A stretch of 64,000 nucleotides of DNA, taken from Symbiodinium natans (Eukaryota > Sar > Dinophyceae > Suessiales > Symbiodiniaceae). Below the pieces are notes generated by a model that saw only the letters and a list, made by a program, of their open reading frames with translations, had not been told where the DNA came from and did not search any database. The position numbers and the translations under genes were made by a program. This document shows, piece by piece, positions 1 through 12,803 of this stretch. Where the stretch lies: positions 401,969 through 465,968 of the forward strand of contig CAJNDS010002370.1 of NCBI GenBank assembly GCA_905221605.1, given 5' to 3'. The first letter of the stretch is position 1; each line of letters begins with the position of its first letter.

Positions 1-81
1 ATCTTCATGTGTGATGCAAATCTCTACAAGCTTATGTTGCTTGTGACGTCCGGGTTGTTGCATGCTGCGCCGGTGGCTCCG

Positions 82-3000
82 AGGAAGGGCACGGCTGATG
101 TTGAGATCAATGGAAAGAAGGTGCTGCTAAGATGACAGGGATGTCGCAACAAAATCTTTCGTGAGTATAGCGAGGCATGCATGACAATCCACTTCCTGTC
201 GCCATGTTGGGAATGGATCCATGACTTGATGTTGCCTTTGTTTCCCTTATGGCGGGCTTTGGTCAGTATGCGCAGTGTGCTATGTTCCCATCCGACTCAT
301 CTACTGGGTGTCAGAGTGCTTTCCATGTTTTCCATATGTTTGATGTTTCTTGGCGTGGCGTGCGAATGATGCTGAATGCAGGTCGCCGGTCTCAAAGCTG
401 GCGACTACTTCGGGGAGAATGCTTTGCTGCGGAACGAGCCACGCAACGCAACAATCAAGGCCAACTCCCAGGCCATAAGACTTGTCACTGTCGGCTGGTT
501 CGCAGATAACCCCGAGAGCTGCATAACATCCTTGTGCTTCGGGTATAGTTTTCCAACCCTTGGAAATGTTGAGCCTTCCGTCGAGTAGTCTCTTGGGCAT
601 GCAGCGCATGTGGCAGAACCAGCATGGCTCGGTGTCGGCGCAGGTCGTCACGCTGAAGATCACACGCCAGGCTTTTTCCAGTGTCCCGGCTTCGTCAATG
701 GCCCATTCCTGCAACGGAGCGGTTTTTGTTTTGAGCATGTTCTTGGACTCCGAAATTTGCATGGGGGGAGGCGAGTTGAAGACTGATTTAAACTTAACAA
801 CCGGACAACTACACTTCCACCTTCATCGGACATTGCCATTGCTGTTGAAAGTGGAAGGTTTGGGTTTGCAAGACAAGCTGGAGTTCCCCAAGCGTGGAGC
901 TGTTGGCGGCGGAGTTGCTGTTCAGGCTCCGGACTTCGCCCCCAGAAGCAGAGGTAGGCGATTCTTTTTCTCCTCTGGGCCCTTAAGAGAGAGTTTTCGG
1001 GAGCAATGTCCCTACCTTTCGACAGCACTTTCCTGTTGTTTATGCCCCCAGCAAGGGTCGGGGAACTGAGGTGTTAGCGGCAGGAGCCAAGACAAACAAA
1101 CTTGTGTCAGACTTCGGTGCAATCGTGCAACAGCTGCACGGCCCAAGACTTCTGCAGGCCGAGATTAAGCCGCCAAGCGAGAAGTCCACCGAGGACGTCC
1201 AGCTGCTTGGACCCGGGAATGCCTTTTTGTGGATGGTTGCGAAGTCACAGAGATGCAGAGCGGCGTAGTGATTGTTTGCCGAAGTTTGCTTCTTCGCGTC
1301 GCACAAAGCATTATGACTACGTGTCGCGCCGACTTGTCGCGCGTATCAGCTAAGGCTCATCAAGCAAGCTCTGCAAGCAAACACCAACCTGAACACCATT
1401 GCAAACCTGGATGAGGCCCCAACTGCTGGAGATATCGCATTGAGAGTCCTGAGGAATTAGCACTGGCTTTGTCTCAGCCCTGCTGTCCTGAAGACTGATA
1501 CATACCGACCAGGCTCGCATCAAGGCGATGTCCGATGTCATGTGGAAGGAACCCGTGGCCAAGGGCACTGCCATCATCAAGCAAAATGATTTGCAGGCAT
1601 GGCCTGCAGGACGTTGAAATGCGTTTGCATGGTTACACGCTGAGAAGCGTTTGCATGGTTACACACAATGACTGGGGGTCGGAAGCCTCTCCCACATTCG
1701 CGTCTGGCTGTCCTGGCCTTTCGACGCACGTTCCTGAAATGGTCCTGACAGGCAGATTACTTCTACATCGTAAAATCCGGCAGCTTCTCCATTAGCAAGG
1801 CGGAAGATGTCAAGGAAGGTCAAAGTCCTGTGGCTGCAGCAAGGGAATTCTGCAACTTCAGTTCCCTACATTTGTAAGAAGTCCATGGCCTGGCCAAAAT
1901 CCGGCGAAGGGTGAAGGGCAAGTCCTGTGTGCGACTAGGACCACACCATGGCATGATATTTGTCACGTTCTGCCACTATCCCTTCAAAATACATGTGGCG
2001 GCACTCATTATCTCCTGTTGCTTAGTGTTTGTTTGTTTTTTTCCAAGTCATTCGCGGCAGTGTGCGGCCAACACAACTCCAGGTGTCGAGTCTGCAGCTG
2101 CTGCGCAGCTGGGCTCAGTGGAGGCGCGGGGCCAGGACTTTCTCAGAACGCATCAGAACGCCATCTCACATCAGCTCAAGCTGTGTGTCAATGTGTGTCA
2201 TTTGATTTCCCTCTTCTGGGGGCTATATGACTGCGCGGACTTGGGGTGTTCGAGAAAGTAGAGAAGAGGTCCTCAGGTCCTCAGATGCCTCACATCGTAT
2301 GATTGTGGTCGGTGCACAGCCTGCAAACGAGGCTGGAGGCAGCTTTGGCGAGCTCGCGTTGCTTTACTTCGCACCTCGAGTGGCCTGACCTTTGTGGAAC
2401 AATAGCTGAAACAGAGCATGCTTAAGGTACGTACACAACACTTCGAATGCTTGCAGGGTTCCGCACATTCAGTGCACGAGGCTGCAACGATCACAGCGAA
2501 CGTCGACTCCGAGGTTTTTGTGACTGCGCGACAGCAATTCAAAGAGCCATGGCCAAATTGCAGTTCAGTTGTTCGTGCGATTCCACACACGCCTGTCCCT
2601 GCGCGCACATGTCCAAGGAAATTCTGCTTCGCGCGAACGAGGCGGAAACCAAGCAAAACTTGGACTACGTGGGTCGCTGCGAAGTGTTGCTAGTCTGACT
2701 TCATCCAGGCACGTATTGAGACCACTCGAAACTTCGTTAAGACATTGAAGACATAGCACTGCTGTAGCTCTAGACGGCAAAGGTTGCTAGCGCGCACTCA
2801 GTAGCCCTCCACTTGGGGGTCGATGCTCTAGGGCTGCATTGCGTCCATCATTGTAGTGTCTTGCCCAGGTTCTCAGCAGCCTTGAAGGATTCCGAGAAGA
2901 AGGAGCTGGCTGCGGCCATGCATGAAATGACGTTCAGCAAGGACGAAACCATCTTCGAGCAGGGCGCCACTGGGACTGTTCGGACACATGGAATGTCCTC

Positions 3001-4173
3001 CTCAAAGCCTCAGGCTGCAAATGCTTGCAGCGCAGCGAGCTGGGAGTCTGCAAGCAGAATTTCTTGAGTGATCCTCCCACTCAATCATCGAGTTCAAGCT
3101 TTGTTAAAGAGATTGATCCTTGCATCAAGGAGACAGGCACACAGTTCTTCCTGCTAGTCGAGGGATCTGTGGTTGTCCTGAAAGATGGCAAGGCAAGGCC
3201 GAGTTGTTGGGTTGCGGAAGTCACCACGGCTTTGCATGGCATGTGATGATTTTCATTGCGCAACAGGAAGTGGCAAGTTTGCGAGCCACTCCAGAGAAGG
3301 CGCCGTACTTTGGAGAGAAGGCGCGATGTCCAGGCAGTAGGCTACGCCCATCAGATCCGGATTGAGTCGAATTGCCTGTTGTCATGCTGAGGAGCTGTTG
3401 CATGCAAAGGGCAATATCTTAATTTTGTACTCGCTACGGCTGCTCTCGAGTCACACTGGCCGCTTTTAAGCACGGTTCAGCTTGCAAAGCCCGGCAAAAG
3501 GCCCTCGAGAACAAGGAGCCCAGGGCAGCCACAATCAAGGTCACGTCCAGTCGAGCGAGGACGCCGCTCAGCGCAGCCTTTTGAATGTCTCAGGTGTCTT
3601 TAGATACTTTCGATAACTTTAGATGATGTTTTCTGGATTGCCCACATGCTTCCGAACTTACGGGGCGCCGGCCTCTGCCCACATGCCGGACTTGAGTAGC
3701 CCCTGTGTGCTCCATTTGAGCGCTTCGTTCGGGGCCGCATGTTTCTTCAAGAACGCATTTGGATGTCGCAGAGGGGGTGCTGCAACATACAGGCAACATG
3801 CAGGGCTCATGGTGTTATCTTATTTATCTTGTCCGTAAGGGCTGCTCGCAACTGCGGAACCCTGGAGACTCCTTAGTCCAACGACTCCCGTCACCCAGCA
3901 CGCCCTAGAATCCTCACGACGTCTCACAGCACTATGCCATCTCAGGTTGTGGGTGGATAAGGAGACGTTCGAGGTCTGCAAGCTTGGGGTTGCTGGAGAT
4001 GGTGATTGGGATTTTGCAGGTCTCGCGAGCTTCCAGCTTGTGCTGTTCAGGTCCTTCTGGGTTCCCTCAGTGAGCTCATCAAGCGCGGCAAAGATGGCGA
4101 CACTGTTGTGGCCAAGTCCGTCGCACCCACCGCAGCCGAGCCTCGCCCGGCAAGCGAGTTACAGCTTTTGCAA
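82..4173 (+). other. CNB regulatory domains of the PKG-like kinase (exons 1-17)
   Basis: Exons: 82-120, 382-471, 644-680, 858-925 (first CNB); 1158-1204, 1355-1415, 1513-1596, 1752-1832, 2332-2379, 2481-2543, 2618-2688 (second CNB and linker); 2869-2965, 3130-3192, 3267-3320, 3501-3559, 3946-3973, 4051-4173 (third CNB and linker). Phosphate-binding cassettes are visible as [36 protein letters not shown] and [17 protein letters not shown]. Each keeps the glutamate (FGE) and the phosphate-binding arginine. The residue after that arginine is Asn, Ala and Ala, whereas animal PKG pockets selective for cGMP carry Thr or Ser there. The third cassette has [12 protein letters not shown], with charged residues where the others are hydrophobic, so it may be weak or silent. 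Confidence 0.88.
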
Positions 4174-6373
4174 GCCAAGAGAAACCCAAGTCCAAACATG
4201 TAAATGGGAGTGGGCGTAGACACTGGTGGGCAGGGAGCTGGCGGCTAGCACAAGATTCTGAAAATATTCGCTTTTATTTGTCAGAGACATTCAGTATCTT
4301 TTGGCATTTGTTTGTCAGTGAATTGATCTTTCGCACCATCAGCTTTGCAAGGATGCCAAGCGCTTCGGGGTCATCAAGTTCGCGGATCTCAAGAAGCCAC
4401 TTGTAGGAAGCCAACCCCGCCTTGCCCAACTGACCTAACTTGAGCTGCCAGACATTCCACAAATGCTGTTCTCCGATTTCAGTTTTTACTGCCGGCTCGT
4501 GACACTCATGTTTGCCAAATGTCACTGAGGCACGGCTTGTTGGGCTGTGGAGGCTTCGGAGCTGTGGAGCTCGTGGAAGAGACCAAGACCGGGAACATGT
4601 TCGCCTTGAAGGCCCTTAGCAAGGGATACGCTGCCAAGACGCACTGATCGCAGCAGTCGGTCTGCAGCATTGGCGAATGACTTAAGAAATATTTTTCTTC
4701 GATGGCACAGCCATCTTGAATTTAGGTTGTCAAGAGCGGTATGCAAGCCAGCGTCATGAGCGAGAAGAATGTGCAGCTGACACTTGGCAAGCAGTTGCCC
4801 GCAAAATTAGCAGCAGGAATCCAGCGTAATTAGCCTGACAAGCAGCTGCGCATGTGCCGCAAGGATGTGTGACTCCCCATTCATCGTCAAGCTTTTCGAA
4901 ACGTATAACTCACCAGAGCATTTGTACTTCCTCCTGGAGCTGGCACTCGGTGGCGAGCTCTATGCCACTTACAACAAGCGCAATATGTGGGGCAATGAAG
5001 CATGTGCAAAGTTCTACGTCGCTGGAACAGTTCTTGCCTTTGAGCACTTGCATGGCAAGAAGATGCTTTGCTACAATGGCCCGTGGAAGGGTGACATAGG
5101 GGCTCCCTTCCATTCGCTTTGTGTGTGTGTGTGTGTGTGTGTGTGCATGTCCGTGTGTGTGTGTGTATTGCTATTCTTCGGAGCTCCTCAGAGCTTCGTC
5201 AGTTAACCCAGGATCGTTTTCCGAGACCTGAAGCCCGAGAATCTCCTACTGACAGAAGAGGGCAGGGTAAAGCTCACAGACATGGGCTTAGCGAAAGTGA
5301 TCTTTGGCCCCTCAGCAAAATCTGGCTTTCAACGGAAGGATGATGGGGTCTACAGTGAGTCTACAAACGGCACATGTTGACAACTTAGGCAAGACGTACA
5401 CGACCTGCGGCACTCCGGACTACTTTGCTCCAGAGCTGATTGCTTCCAAAGGGCACACTCACGCAGTGGACTGGTGGACGCTGGGCATCCTCACCTTTGA
5501 GCTCATGTCAGGCCACCTCTGCAGCCATGCGCAGCCCAAACTCGTCTAAACTCTCCCCTGACTGTTCTAAAGGACGGCAGAGGATTCCGATTTGCCAACC
5601 CTGCCAGGACACCCGCCCTTCGAGTCGGCCACGCCCATGCAGATTTATGCAAAGGCCACGAAACAGTCAACTGAATGAGAGCAAGCTCCTGACACCTGTG
5701 TCCATCCCGGCCAGTGGCACAAGTAGCATAATTCCGTCAAGGTACAGAAGGGAATCAACGCAGTCGTTTTCCCCAAGAAGCTGAAGGGCGATGTGGAGAC
5801 ATTGGTCCAAAGCTGAGCAGCAAAGCACTGCGCAAAAAGCATCTCCGAAGCTACAGCCGCATGCAAACTGCTCCTGTGTGGTGCTGCCGCCTCGTGAATG
5901 TACAGGTGAAGGGTCTTTGCAACAGCAATCCCACCGAGCGCCTGGCAATGAAGAAGGGAGGCCTATTTGTGTGAAGTTTGCATACTTTACGGCACGCAGA
6001 TACCCGAGTCCGTCAGATTCCGTGTACGATCCAAGATGCCTCCTCTGTTGGCCAGGCATCCAGAACATCAAAACGCAGAAATGGTTCGCAAGCTTCGGGT
6101 GGAGTGACATGGAAGGTCTGTCAATGAAGCCTCCTTACGCGTGAGCCTTACACACACGAGCAATCGCGAGCTAAGTAAGCTAGCTGGCTGCCGAACAAGC
6201 GAACTCATGCAGGCAGGACCGAATCGGACCGAACATGAATGATCAAGGTGCCCACAGTGAAGAGCAAGAAGGACATGAAGAACTTCAGCGCAAACAAGGA
6301 GGACATGCCCCCGCAGATTCCGTACAAGGATCCCAAGACCGGATGGGACAAAGACTTTGCCACCAGCGCCTAA
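82..6373 (+). CDS. cyclic-nucleotide-dependent AGC protein kinase (PKG-like), 5' end outside window
   Basis: Serine/threonine kinase switched on by cyclic nucleotide binding to its own N-terminal domains. 28 exons join in frame to about 700 residues and end at a TAA at 6371-6373. The order is three cyclic-nucleotide-binding (CNB) domains, then an AGC kinase domain with its C-terminal tail, as in apicomplexan and dinoflagellate PKG; those relatives usually carry a further CNB domain, which may lie left of the window. Exon phases agree at every join from 382 to 6373 (2064 coding bases, divisible by three). Introns: 19 GC-AG, 5 GT-AG, 3 GA-AG, and every acceptor is AG followed by G. The first exon boundary (about 82-120) is uncertain. 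PKA regulatory subunits lack the kinase domain, so PKG-like is the best label. Ligand choice (cGMP or cAMP) is not settled by sequence. Confidence 0.93.
4352..6373 (+). other. AGC kinase domain of the PKG-like gene (exons 18-28)
   Basis: Exons: 4352-4395, 4530-4629, 4726-4778, 4864-5064, 5212-5306, 5389-5511, 5608-5654, 5742-5804, 5906-5960, 6056-6138, 6248-6373. Visible kinase landmarks in order: glycine loop [13 protein letters not shown] lysine in [10 protein letters not shown], catalytic loop [12 protein letters not shown], magnesium motif LTDMGLAK (DMG in place of DFG), activation loop and P+1 site [29 protein letters not shown], then NPTERL and an AGC tail containing [15 protein letters not shown]. 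All catalytic residues are present, so an active enzyme is expected. The intron at 5065-5211 contains a GT microsatellite. Confidence 0.93.
5118..5166. repeat. GT microsatellite inside a PKG intron
   Basis: About 14 GT units, a short interruption, then more GT units. It lies wholly within the intron between the exon coding ...HGKKM and the catalytic-loop exon. Confidence 0.95.
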
Positions 6374-8453
6374 ACTGCTGTGGCGATCCCAGGCCCGTTG
6401 GTCCGTGCTTGTTGGGACAGTCATGTCGAGACTTCGGAACTCAAGAAGTATAGTAGGTAAGAACATGCACCTGCATGCTACCATGTATCGCATGTGAGAT
6501 GTGCGAGCCCTGGAGGTGGAGAATGGCGTACCGCGTTCGCGTGGCCGACATTCTCTGAGTGCAGGTGACATCTAGCGACTTCAAGTCTCTGTAGATTGCT
6601 GCAGAGGACGACCTATCGCTATCCCAGCCTGAACTTTACAGTAAGTATTCCCCACTTCCACTCGGCAGCGCCATTCTTGATGGCACAGCCCACAGGCATG
6701 CATGGACGCATGCACAAGTTTCACAAGGGCAGCTTCGGGCTTAGGTGAAGGCTGAGCAAACGTGTCGAATATGGCTTCCTACATATGGCTTTCTACCCAT
6801 GTCCTACCACAAATTCTTGGCCTCTTGCCGCAAGAACAGCCTCATGTGCACTGCTGCCTCAAAGCTAGGCTTAATCCTGGAACGGCAGCCACACGGCAGA
6901 TGCGTTCCTTGGCTACGATTTACACAGCTTTGAAAGCAAGCTGCCACGCACGCTGTCCACTTTTAAGCGATAGCTTCATTTGCACCTGCAGCTTGAGAAT
7001 GGAAAGTTGTTTAAACACCTAGCATCTTCGACACCTGGAGTGGACCGCAAGTGCGCATGTAAAGACATGCGCACGGGATGTGAGCTCAGTCTCATCTTTC
7101 CCGGACGAGTGACATTAACTTCGGACTGCTCGCATCCTTGCGGTAATCGCATCTCCTTGAAAAGGATCGTGCTCAATCGTGCTTGGTCTTGCAGCTGCTG
7201 CTCACACCACCAATGGCGCAACAATAGCAGGCCATCGGGCCAGTGGACACTCAGGCTGGTGGATGCCGTTCCCAATTCTGAACAGCACACACAAGCGACA
7301 GCCACAGTGAAGAGAGCCGGCTTTCGTAGCTCATCGTTGCACGAGCGGCTTGCTTCGCCCTTACAACATGTTCAAGGTGCAGCTCTTCTATGCCTGCGGC
7401 CGATTTGCGCTTCACAAGGTTGCGGCTGCTAGTTCCAACCGTGTCACCATCTGGCTCGGGAAAGCCGTCATGCTGCGAGCAGGAGCCGTTGACCCGAGCT
7501 TTGGCAGGATCATTGCGTACAAGTGTGGCCACACTGCCCGTTACTTAATGCTGTGTACGGCCGCTGTTGCCTGCCATGGCACAACATCCGCCAGCCATGC
7601 AGGGCAGTAGCTGAAGTGAGCACAAATTTGCCGCGCAGGTCCTCGCAGCATGTAGCGAACTGTTTGCTTACAATCTCGCGGCTTTCACTCTGCAAGGACG
7701 AGCCGGGATCACAGCTGTGTGATTGCACGTTTTGGGCGGAAGTGAGTCGTATCATATTACAAGTGGCATAAGTCTGACCAGGTTCGCTGCACTGCTCGCT
7801 GCACTGCAGGACACGCTCAAACGAGATCGATTGGATTAATTCTTCAGCGCCGCATGTGCATCGCCAACTTGTAACTATTGGTTCGCAGGCTCGCCTGCTC
7901 AGAAAAGACGTTGAGTTCGAAGTGCAGCAATTGGCTGAGACCTTGGCACACCCATTCCCAAGGTAGCTTGGCATCACTGCGAAACGGAGAGAACAAAGTA
8001 AAAACACAGTGATACAAAGTGCCAAGGCCAACTCACTGCATGCGATTGCCGGAATCCATGGTGATGGCGCCAAGCTCCCAGGGTGCCAGAACGAGCTGGG
8101 CAGCGGAAGCTCATGGCGGGTCCACTCAATCCTACTCGTGTTGCTGGTGCTGGTGCTACGATGACGAGATATTACGAGCACTTCCACACTTTCCGCTTAT
8201 GTGCATGAAATCGTGCAACAAACCCTTGATCATGCACATCTCTTGCCCAGGCCACGCCGGGCTGGGTTTTCATGTTGCCCCCTTTCGATGTGCATTGCCA
8301 CTGTTTGTCGTAGGGGCCGGGCTTTTTGTCCATAGATGCGTGGCAACTGAAATGCCATATGCATGTGGGCGATTGCCATTTATTGTCATAACGCCTCCTG
8401 TCCATGCATCTACAGCTTAGTTAACATTGCTGCTCATCATGGGTTGAGCACGC
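6374..8453 (+). other. 2.1 kb with no gene recognised; scattered exon-like pieces
   Basis: No family is recognised on either strand. Two + strand pieces have protein-like composition. One at about 7888-7962 reads ARLLRKDVEFEVQQLAETLA. The other, 8025-8163, ends in a hydrophobic stretch SILLVLLVLVLR before a stop, as in a tail-anchored or GPI-anchored protein. A 225-codon minus-strand frame (7510-8187) overlaps both, is cysteine and serine rich, and shows no domain. This could be the 3' end of an unrecognised gene or chance. Confidence 0.25.
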
Positions 8454-9215
8454 ATGGCTGCATACAAGTTCGCTAAGCTCGCTCTTATACTTATGATATT
8501 TCATACGGCCGCTAGTTCGTCGGCAGAGCCCGAAGAGATCGACGAAGGATGTCCCCGACAAAGATGGCACAACGGCATAATTTACGATTCAGCTGCCGCT
8601 GCTTTGACCCAAAAGCTTGTTCGGCAGCTCCACATGTTGAGAGTGTGGAGCAGAAATGCTACAGAACACACTCAAATCATTCAAGCAAGTGCAGCATTGG
8701 TTCCAGCAGGGAGGGAGGGCTCGCACGAAACCACAGACATCCCAAATCCCCGGGCCCCAAGTAGTCTGAATCCAGCTTCTGTTAATCCAGCTGCAAGGCA
8801 TGTCCTCAATGTGCATTTTTGCGAATATATTGTGAGGCGCCTGTGCAGCTGCACCCGGTTCCTTTGCAGTTGCCTCATGTTGCACTGTCAGCTGACGCCT
8901 GTGCCTTGGCCACACAGTGCAGCGAGGCCGGTCCCAGTCGTGCAGGTTCTCATAGACCACGTGGAAAAGTTAGGCAGGAACAAAAGTGTGCCAGCTGATA
9001 GTGGACAAAGCAGCAGCAGCGATGATCTGCGCATGGCAGAATATGAAGTTGCTACCGGCAATACCGACCGGACCTCACCAGAAGCATGCGTCCAGAATGC
9101 AGGCCCAACCTGGGCACAGCATCCGCAACTCATGGTCCCAAGCTCAGCTCGGTGCGTCCTAGAATCAGGCGCAAGTGTGCAGCACGGGGCCAAGCCGTCT
9201 CATTTGCCAACATGA
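8454..9215 (+). CDS. possible secreted protein, unrecognised
   Basis: A 253-codon single frame, long for this intron-rich DNA. It starts MAAYKFAKLALILMIFHTA, a convincing signal peptide (basic start, hydrophobic core, small residues before a likely cleavage near residues 20-24), followed by an acidic stretch EPEEIDEGC. The rest is low in hydrophobic clusters, rich in Ser, Ala and Pro, and resembles no family I know. A multi-exon gene using only part of this frame is equally possible. I would not assign a function. Confidence 0.35.
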   Translation: MAAYKFAKLALILMIFHTAASSSAEPEEIDEGCPRQRWHNGIIYDSAAAALTQKLVRQLHMLRVWSRNATEHTQIIQASAALVPAGREGSHETTDIPNPRAPSSLNPASVNPAARHVLNVHFCEYIVRRLCSCTRFLCSCLMLHCQLTPVPWPHSAARPVPVVQVLIDHVEKLGRNKSVPADSGQSSSSDDLRMAEYEVATGNTDRTSPEACVQNAGPTWAQHPQLMVPSSARCVLESGASVQHGAKPSHLPT

Positions 9216-10342
9216 TTAGAAGGATCGATTGCAATGGCGTGCGCATGCCATGTCTGCTGCAATGAGCGTATTGCAGTATTGTCACAAGGCTCGTAAGCTA
9301 TTGGCGCTGGCAGTTTGAGCCACGCAGACATATACCTGTCTACCTGACAGAGATGAAGATGACGTTTTAAAGCAGGGAGGGTCTCACTAGCGGGACTTCC
9401 GCAACCATGATGCGGCGAGTGTTTCAAGCAGCACTGCGACACGAGCCACGAGCTTAGAGCTGCAGCTCATCGGCTTTGCGGGAACGCACGAGAATCAGTG
9501 GGGTATAGTAGGGTCGAAGTCGAACGCTCACTTTCGGAGACGACCGGCCGGGTTTGTTGCTGCGAGGCGATCCTATGGGGCGCTGTGGCCTAACATGCTT
9601 TCGTCTTGCAGCACAGCACGTCACACAGGTCTGCCATCTTATGGCTGTAATGTTCTTGCTTTGCGCTTCTGCTTAGGGTCACTTGTGAGCTGTAGCCCGT
9701 GGCTGCAGGCATTGGTTGGGGGTCACGGAGAACCGTGCACACCTCAATGCTTTCATTTCGAGTTCCTCAAATCTCTTCGGACGGAGAGGTTTAGGCCTCA
9801 GCGATCAGACTGCATAACTTTGCATCTCCTGGGGCTCCTGGATAGTTGCTGTAGTGGAGCAGGTGTCGATTGCCGACATCCTCAGTTTTTTGCACAGTGC
9901 TGCTTCGGCCGAATACTGACTTACCGACAAGTAATTAGTGGTTCAACAAATCAAAAGCAAGCATCGCATCGTGCAATCTGCAGTGGATGCCAATGCAGAT
10001 TTCTCTTTGTAACCATGAAAGGAGGTGGTTGGCAGCTACACAGGCCCCCAGTCTGTGCATGCATTTGGGATGTTGCGATATGTTCGACAAACGCAACCCC
10101 TAACTTTGCACGTCCCAGATATCACTTCTCCTTCCTCCGACCTGGCTGATCAAATGCTTCTGATGGAGCAGGCTCGCTCGCGCAGCTTTGGGCTCATGTT
10201 TTCTAAAGAGATGTCGAATGTTGAAATGGAGTGTGAGGCAGACCTGAACCCTCACGACACGATGAGGCTTTGGGGGCTCTTTGTCTGTGCCATCTGAGCT
10301 TCATTGCGTGATGCGTGTTTGAAGCCGTATGAATGCCGTGAG
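9216..10342. other. no gene recognised
   Basis: Frames are short and mutually overlapping on both strands. The most protein-like piece is a + strand segment at about 10140-10258 containing DQMLLMEQARSRSFGLMFSK, which may be an upstream exon of the EF-hand-like gene that follows. Confidence 0.3.
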
Positions 10343-11639
10343 GCTTCAGGATGCCAAAGAGCTCCTGGAGCAGTTTGGGGACGCTGGGACAGAACACGAC
10401 ATGTTCGATGCCAGGAGGCGGCAGCGCGGCTTGAGTTGAGTTGATCCAAGGCCACCTTTGAGGCATTCCAGGAGTTCCTGGAGTCGCGTGTGGCTTGCTC
10501 CGTTGTTTAAAATGTGGTTGGAGGTTTGTACGTTGGAGCGTGCAGCGGCCGAGGCATGTGGTGTGGGATCTCTGCGCGAAGACAGTGAAAGCTCCGACGC
10601 GCCGTGTCACCTGCACGATGCTTCCAGATCAAACCCGAAAGTCGGAGCACGTCGGCCAAGAAAAGATCGAGTCTTGCGGCGCGGCATCGTTTTTGAAGCA
10701 GCTTGGACACTGCCCATGCTTCCCGCCAAGGCGTCTGTTGCCGTTTCCTGTGCTCGCCTACAGCCCTGCGCTGGGATGTCCAGCACAGCCGCAAAGCGTA
10801 GTTGCACAGCGCGACTTCACTTTTCAGGCACAGCTCCGCCACGTTGTTCTCCCTGGTGAGCCAGACGGTCGCTTGCACAGAAAGTTTGCCAGCCTCAGGC
10901 GATGGCGTCACTTGTTGAAGCTCTCTACATGTGAGTCCAGAGTGCGTCGGCTCTGTTGCACGGCCGGCTGTGACATGCTTGGCCTCTAGTTCGATCATCT
11001 TCGATCTAGATGAAGACGTCATCCGGAGATGCGGTTCTGATGTGCTTTATGCTTTATGCATGCTCAAAACATGTCAGAAGGGAAGCTATATGGGAGTGCA
11101 CCCTGAGGTTCGCAGCGGCGCACCCTCAAATCTGTCTAAGCGAAACCTGTCCCATTCCGAGCTTCTGTTCAAGAACAGTGCGATGGGGGTTCGTGATGCT
11201 CATGCTTTCTCGTTTTGGCATCCGAGGTCTGACCTTCTTTGTGCATATGCAGCCCCAGCCCAAGAACGTTGGAAGCAGATGCCCGAGCCTGCGTTTGGCA
11301 ACCATGTGCAAGGCTGCGTATCGGGAATGCAAAATGTAAGAGGAGGCAACCTGTCAAGAACTGTAGGCTGTAGACAATGAGAAGTCATGAAAGTTGAGAT
11401 CTCGCGTGGCGAGCCTCCACATGCCCTTGATTACTTGGAGAAGCTAGGCAGCTAGGCCAATGCAACATGCTCTCGGAAACTCCTACTGAACGACCCATCA
11501 GCAAGGCCCTGGGCTACTTCGACATCGACCTTTTCTCTTGGGCGCCTCGCTGGACATGCCTATGGTCTGAAGAGCTGGTGCTCGTGCAGCAAGCGACGAG
11601 CCAGAAGTTCTGAGGTGCTCAACCAGCTTGATGCCAACG
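10343..11639 (+). CDS. EF-hand-like protein exons, incomplete
   Basis: Two exons join cleanly: 10343-10409 and 10451-10489, through a GC-AG intron, giving LQDAKELLEQFGDAGTEHDM followed by FDATFEAFQEFLESR. This pattern of helix, short loop and FEAFxEFL helix resembles a degenerate EF-hand half. Further on, 11506 onward reads ALGYFDID and 11615-11639 reads VLNQLDANG, the start of a calcium loop (D-x-N-G). I cannot join the middle exons, and the gene's start and end are unknown. It may be a separate calcium-binding protein or an N-terminal part of the phosphatase gene downstream, which lies in the same direction 1.2 kb away. Confidence 0.5.
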
Positions 11640-12038
11640 GTGGCGCGGTGCAAGTATTCTGCTCTTGATTAGGTGCGTTGGTTGTTTGTTGCAGTTCGCG
11701 GACTTCCGATCCTGCCAAAACCTCTTTCATCTTTCTACAATCTCTTGCAAGATTCCTCCCAACGAATGCTCGGAGGTGTCGAGACGAAAGCACCTCCATG
11801 CAATCCTCACCTGCGTGCTGTGCCCTGCGATGTCCTGCATCCCTCATGCCGCTCAAACGTCTCCAAATGCTCCTCCTGGCGTTCGCTGGACAAGGAATGG
11901 TGAAGTTACCGCACGTGAGGTCAGCGTCCTGCTTCGTGGAAAGAGCCCATTTCAAACCGCAGGCGTGTCGAAAAAGTGTTGAGAAGTTACGCCACAACCA
12001 GCAGAATCACAAGGCGATTTGCTCGCGCTACATCTGGT

Positions 12039-12172
12039 GTGGGTGTTTGTCTCTGTGTGTCTCCGTCTCTGTGTGTGTCTGTCTCTGTCTCTGTGAGTCT
12101 TTGTCTCGGTGTGTCTTTGTGTATATGTGTGCGTGTGCGCGCGTGTGTGCGTCCGTGCGTGTGTCGCATGTC
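12039..12172. repeat. TG/TC-rich low-complexity tract
   Basis: Irregular run of TGTG, TCTC and GCGTGT units. Open frames through it on either strand are composition artefacts. Confidence 0.9.
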
Positions 12173-12803
12173 TGTAGATGCGTTTGCAGCTTGCTCCAGC
12201 AGCCCAAACAAGATGCACTCACATCCACGCAAGAGAGGCCTTGAACGGAATCGCCGAGCCCCCTATCTGATCTCGACATGCTCACTCGGGAACAAGATGG
12301 GCACCAAGTTATGTTGTGCTGATGCGCCCTGAACGGGGTTAGTAATTCCAAGTAATTTCTGGTGCGGCGTGCAATGCGCAGCTCATCCCGCGGGATGAAA
12401 AGAACACTAGATCCTCAATGTAAGTTTCTTGGATGCTACTGGCATGCGAATCATAGCCCGCACGAAACAGCAAACGTTTGCCCTTTCAAGAGGGCAATGA
12501 AGCCATGGACGTCGATGCTGCACATTTTCCTTTGTGCCATGGCTTGGGCCCTCTTAGCAGACTGGCTAGGGACGGGAGCCTTGAGCAGTTTAGTCGATGT
12601 GCGAACATTGCCTTGGACTCTAAGGCTTAGAGGCTCCAGCTGGATATGCTGGATCAACTTAAGGCCTTTATAGATGTAGCGAACGAAAAACACCCATGCC
12701 CGAAAGGATACGTGGGGCATTGGCGAAGTTGGCTACCTGACCTGCAACTTCGGTCGGGGAAGTCCCATACCTGGCGGCTGGCTTCCCGCTCCCCTCGCGC
12801 GAG

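Noticed and set aside
7510-8187. 225-codon minus-strand frame
   Set aside because: Long but rich in Cys, Ser and Thr with no domain, and it opposes more protein-like + strand pieces. Long antisense frames are common in GC-rich DNA.
12028-12351. Minus-strand frames with HTHTHTR repeats
   Set aside because: Translation of a TG/TC low-complexity tract.
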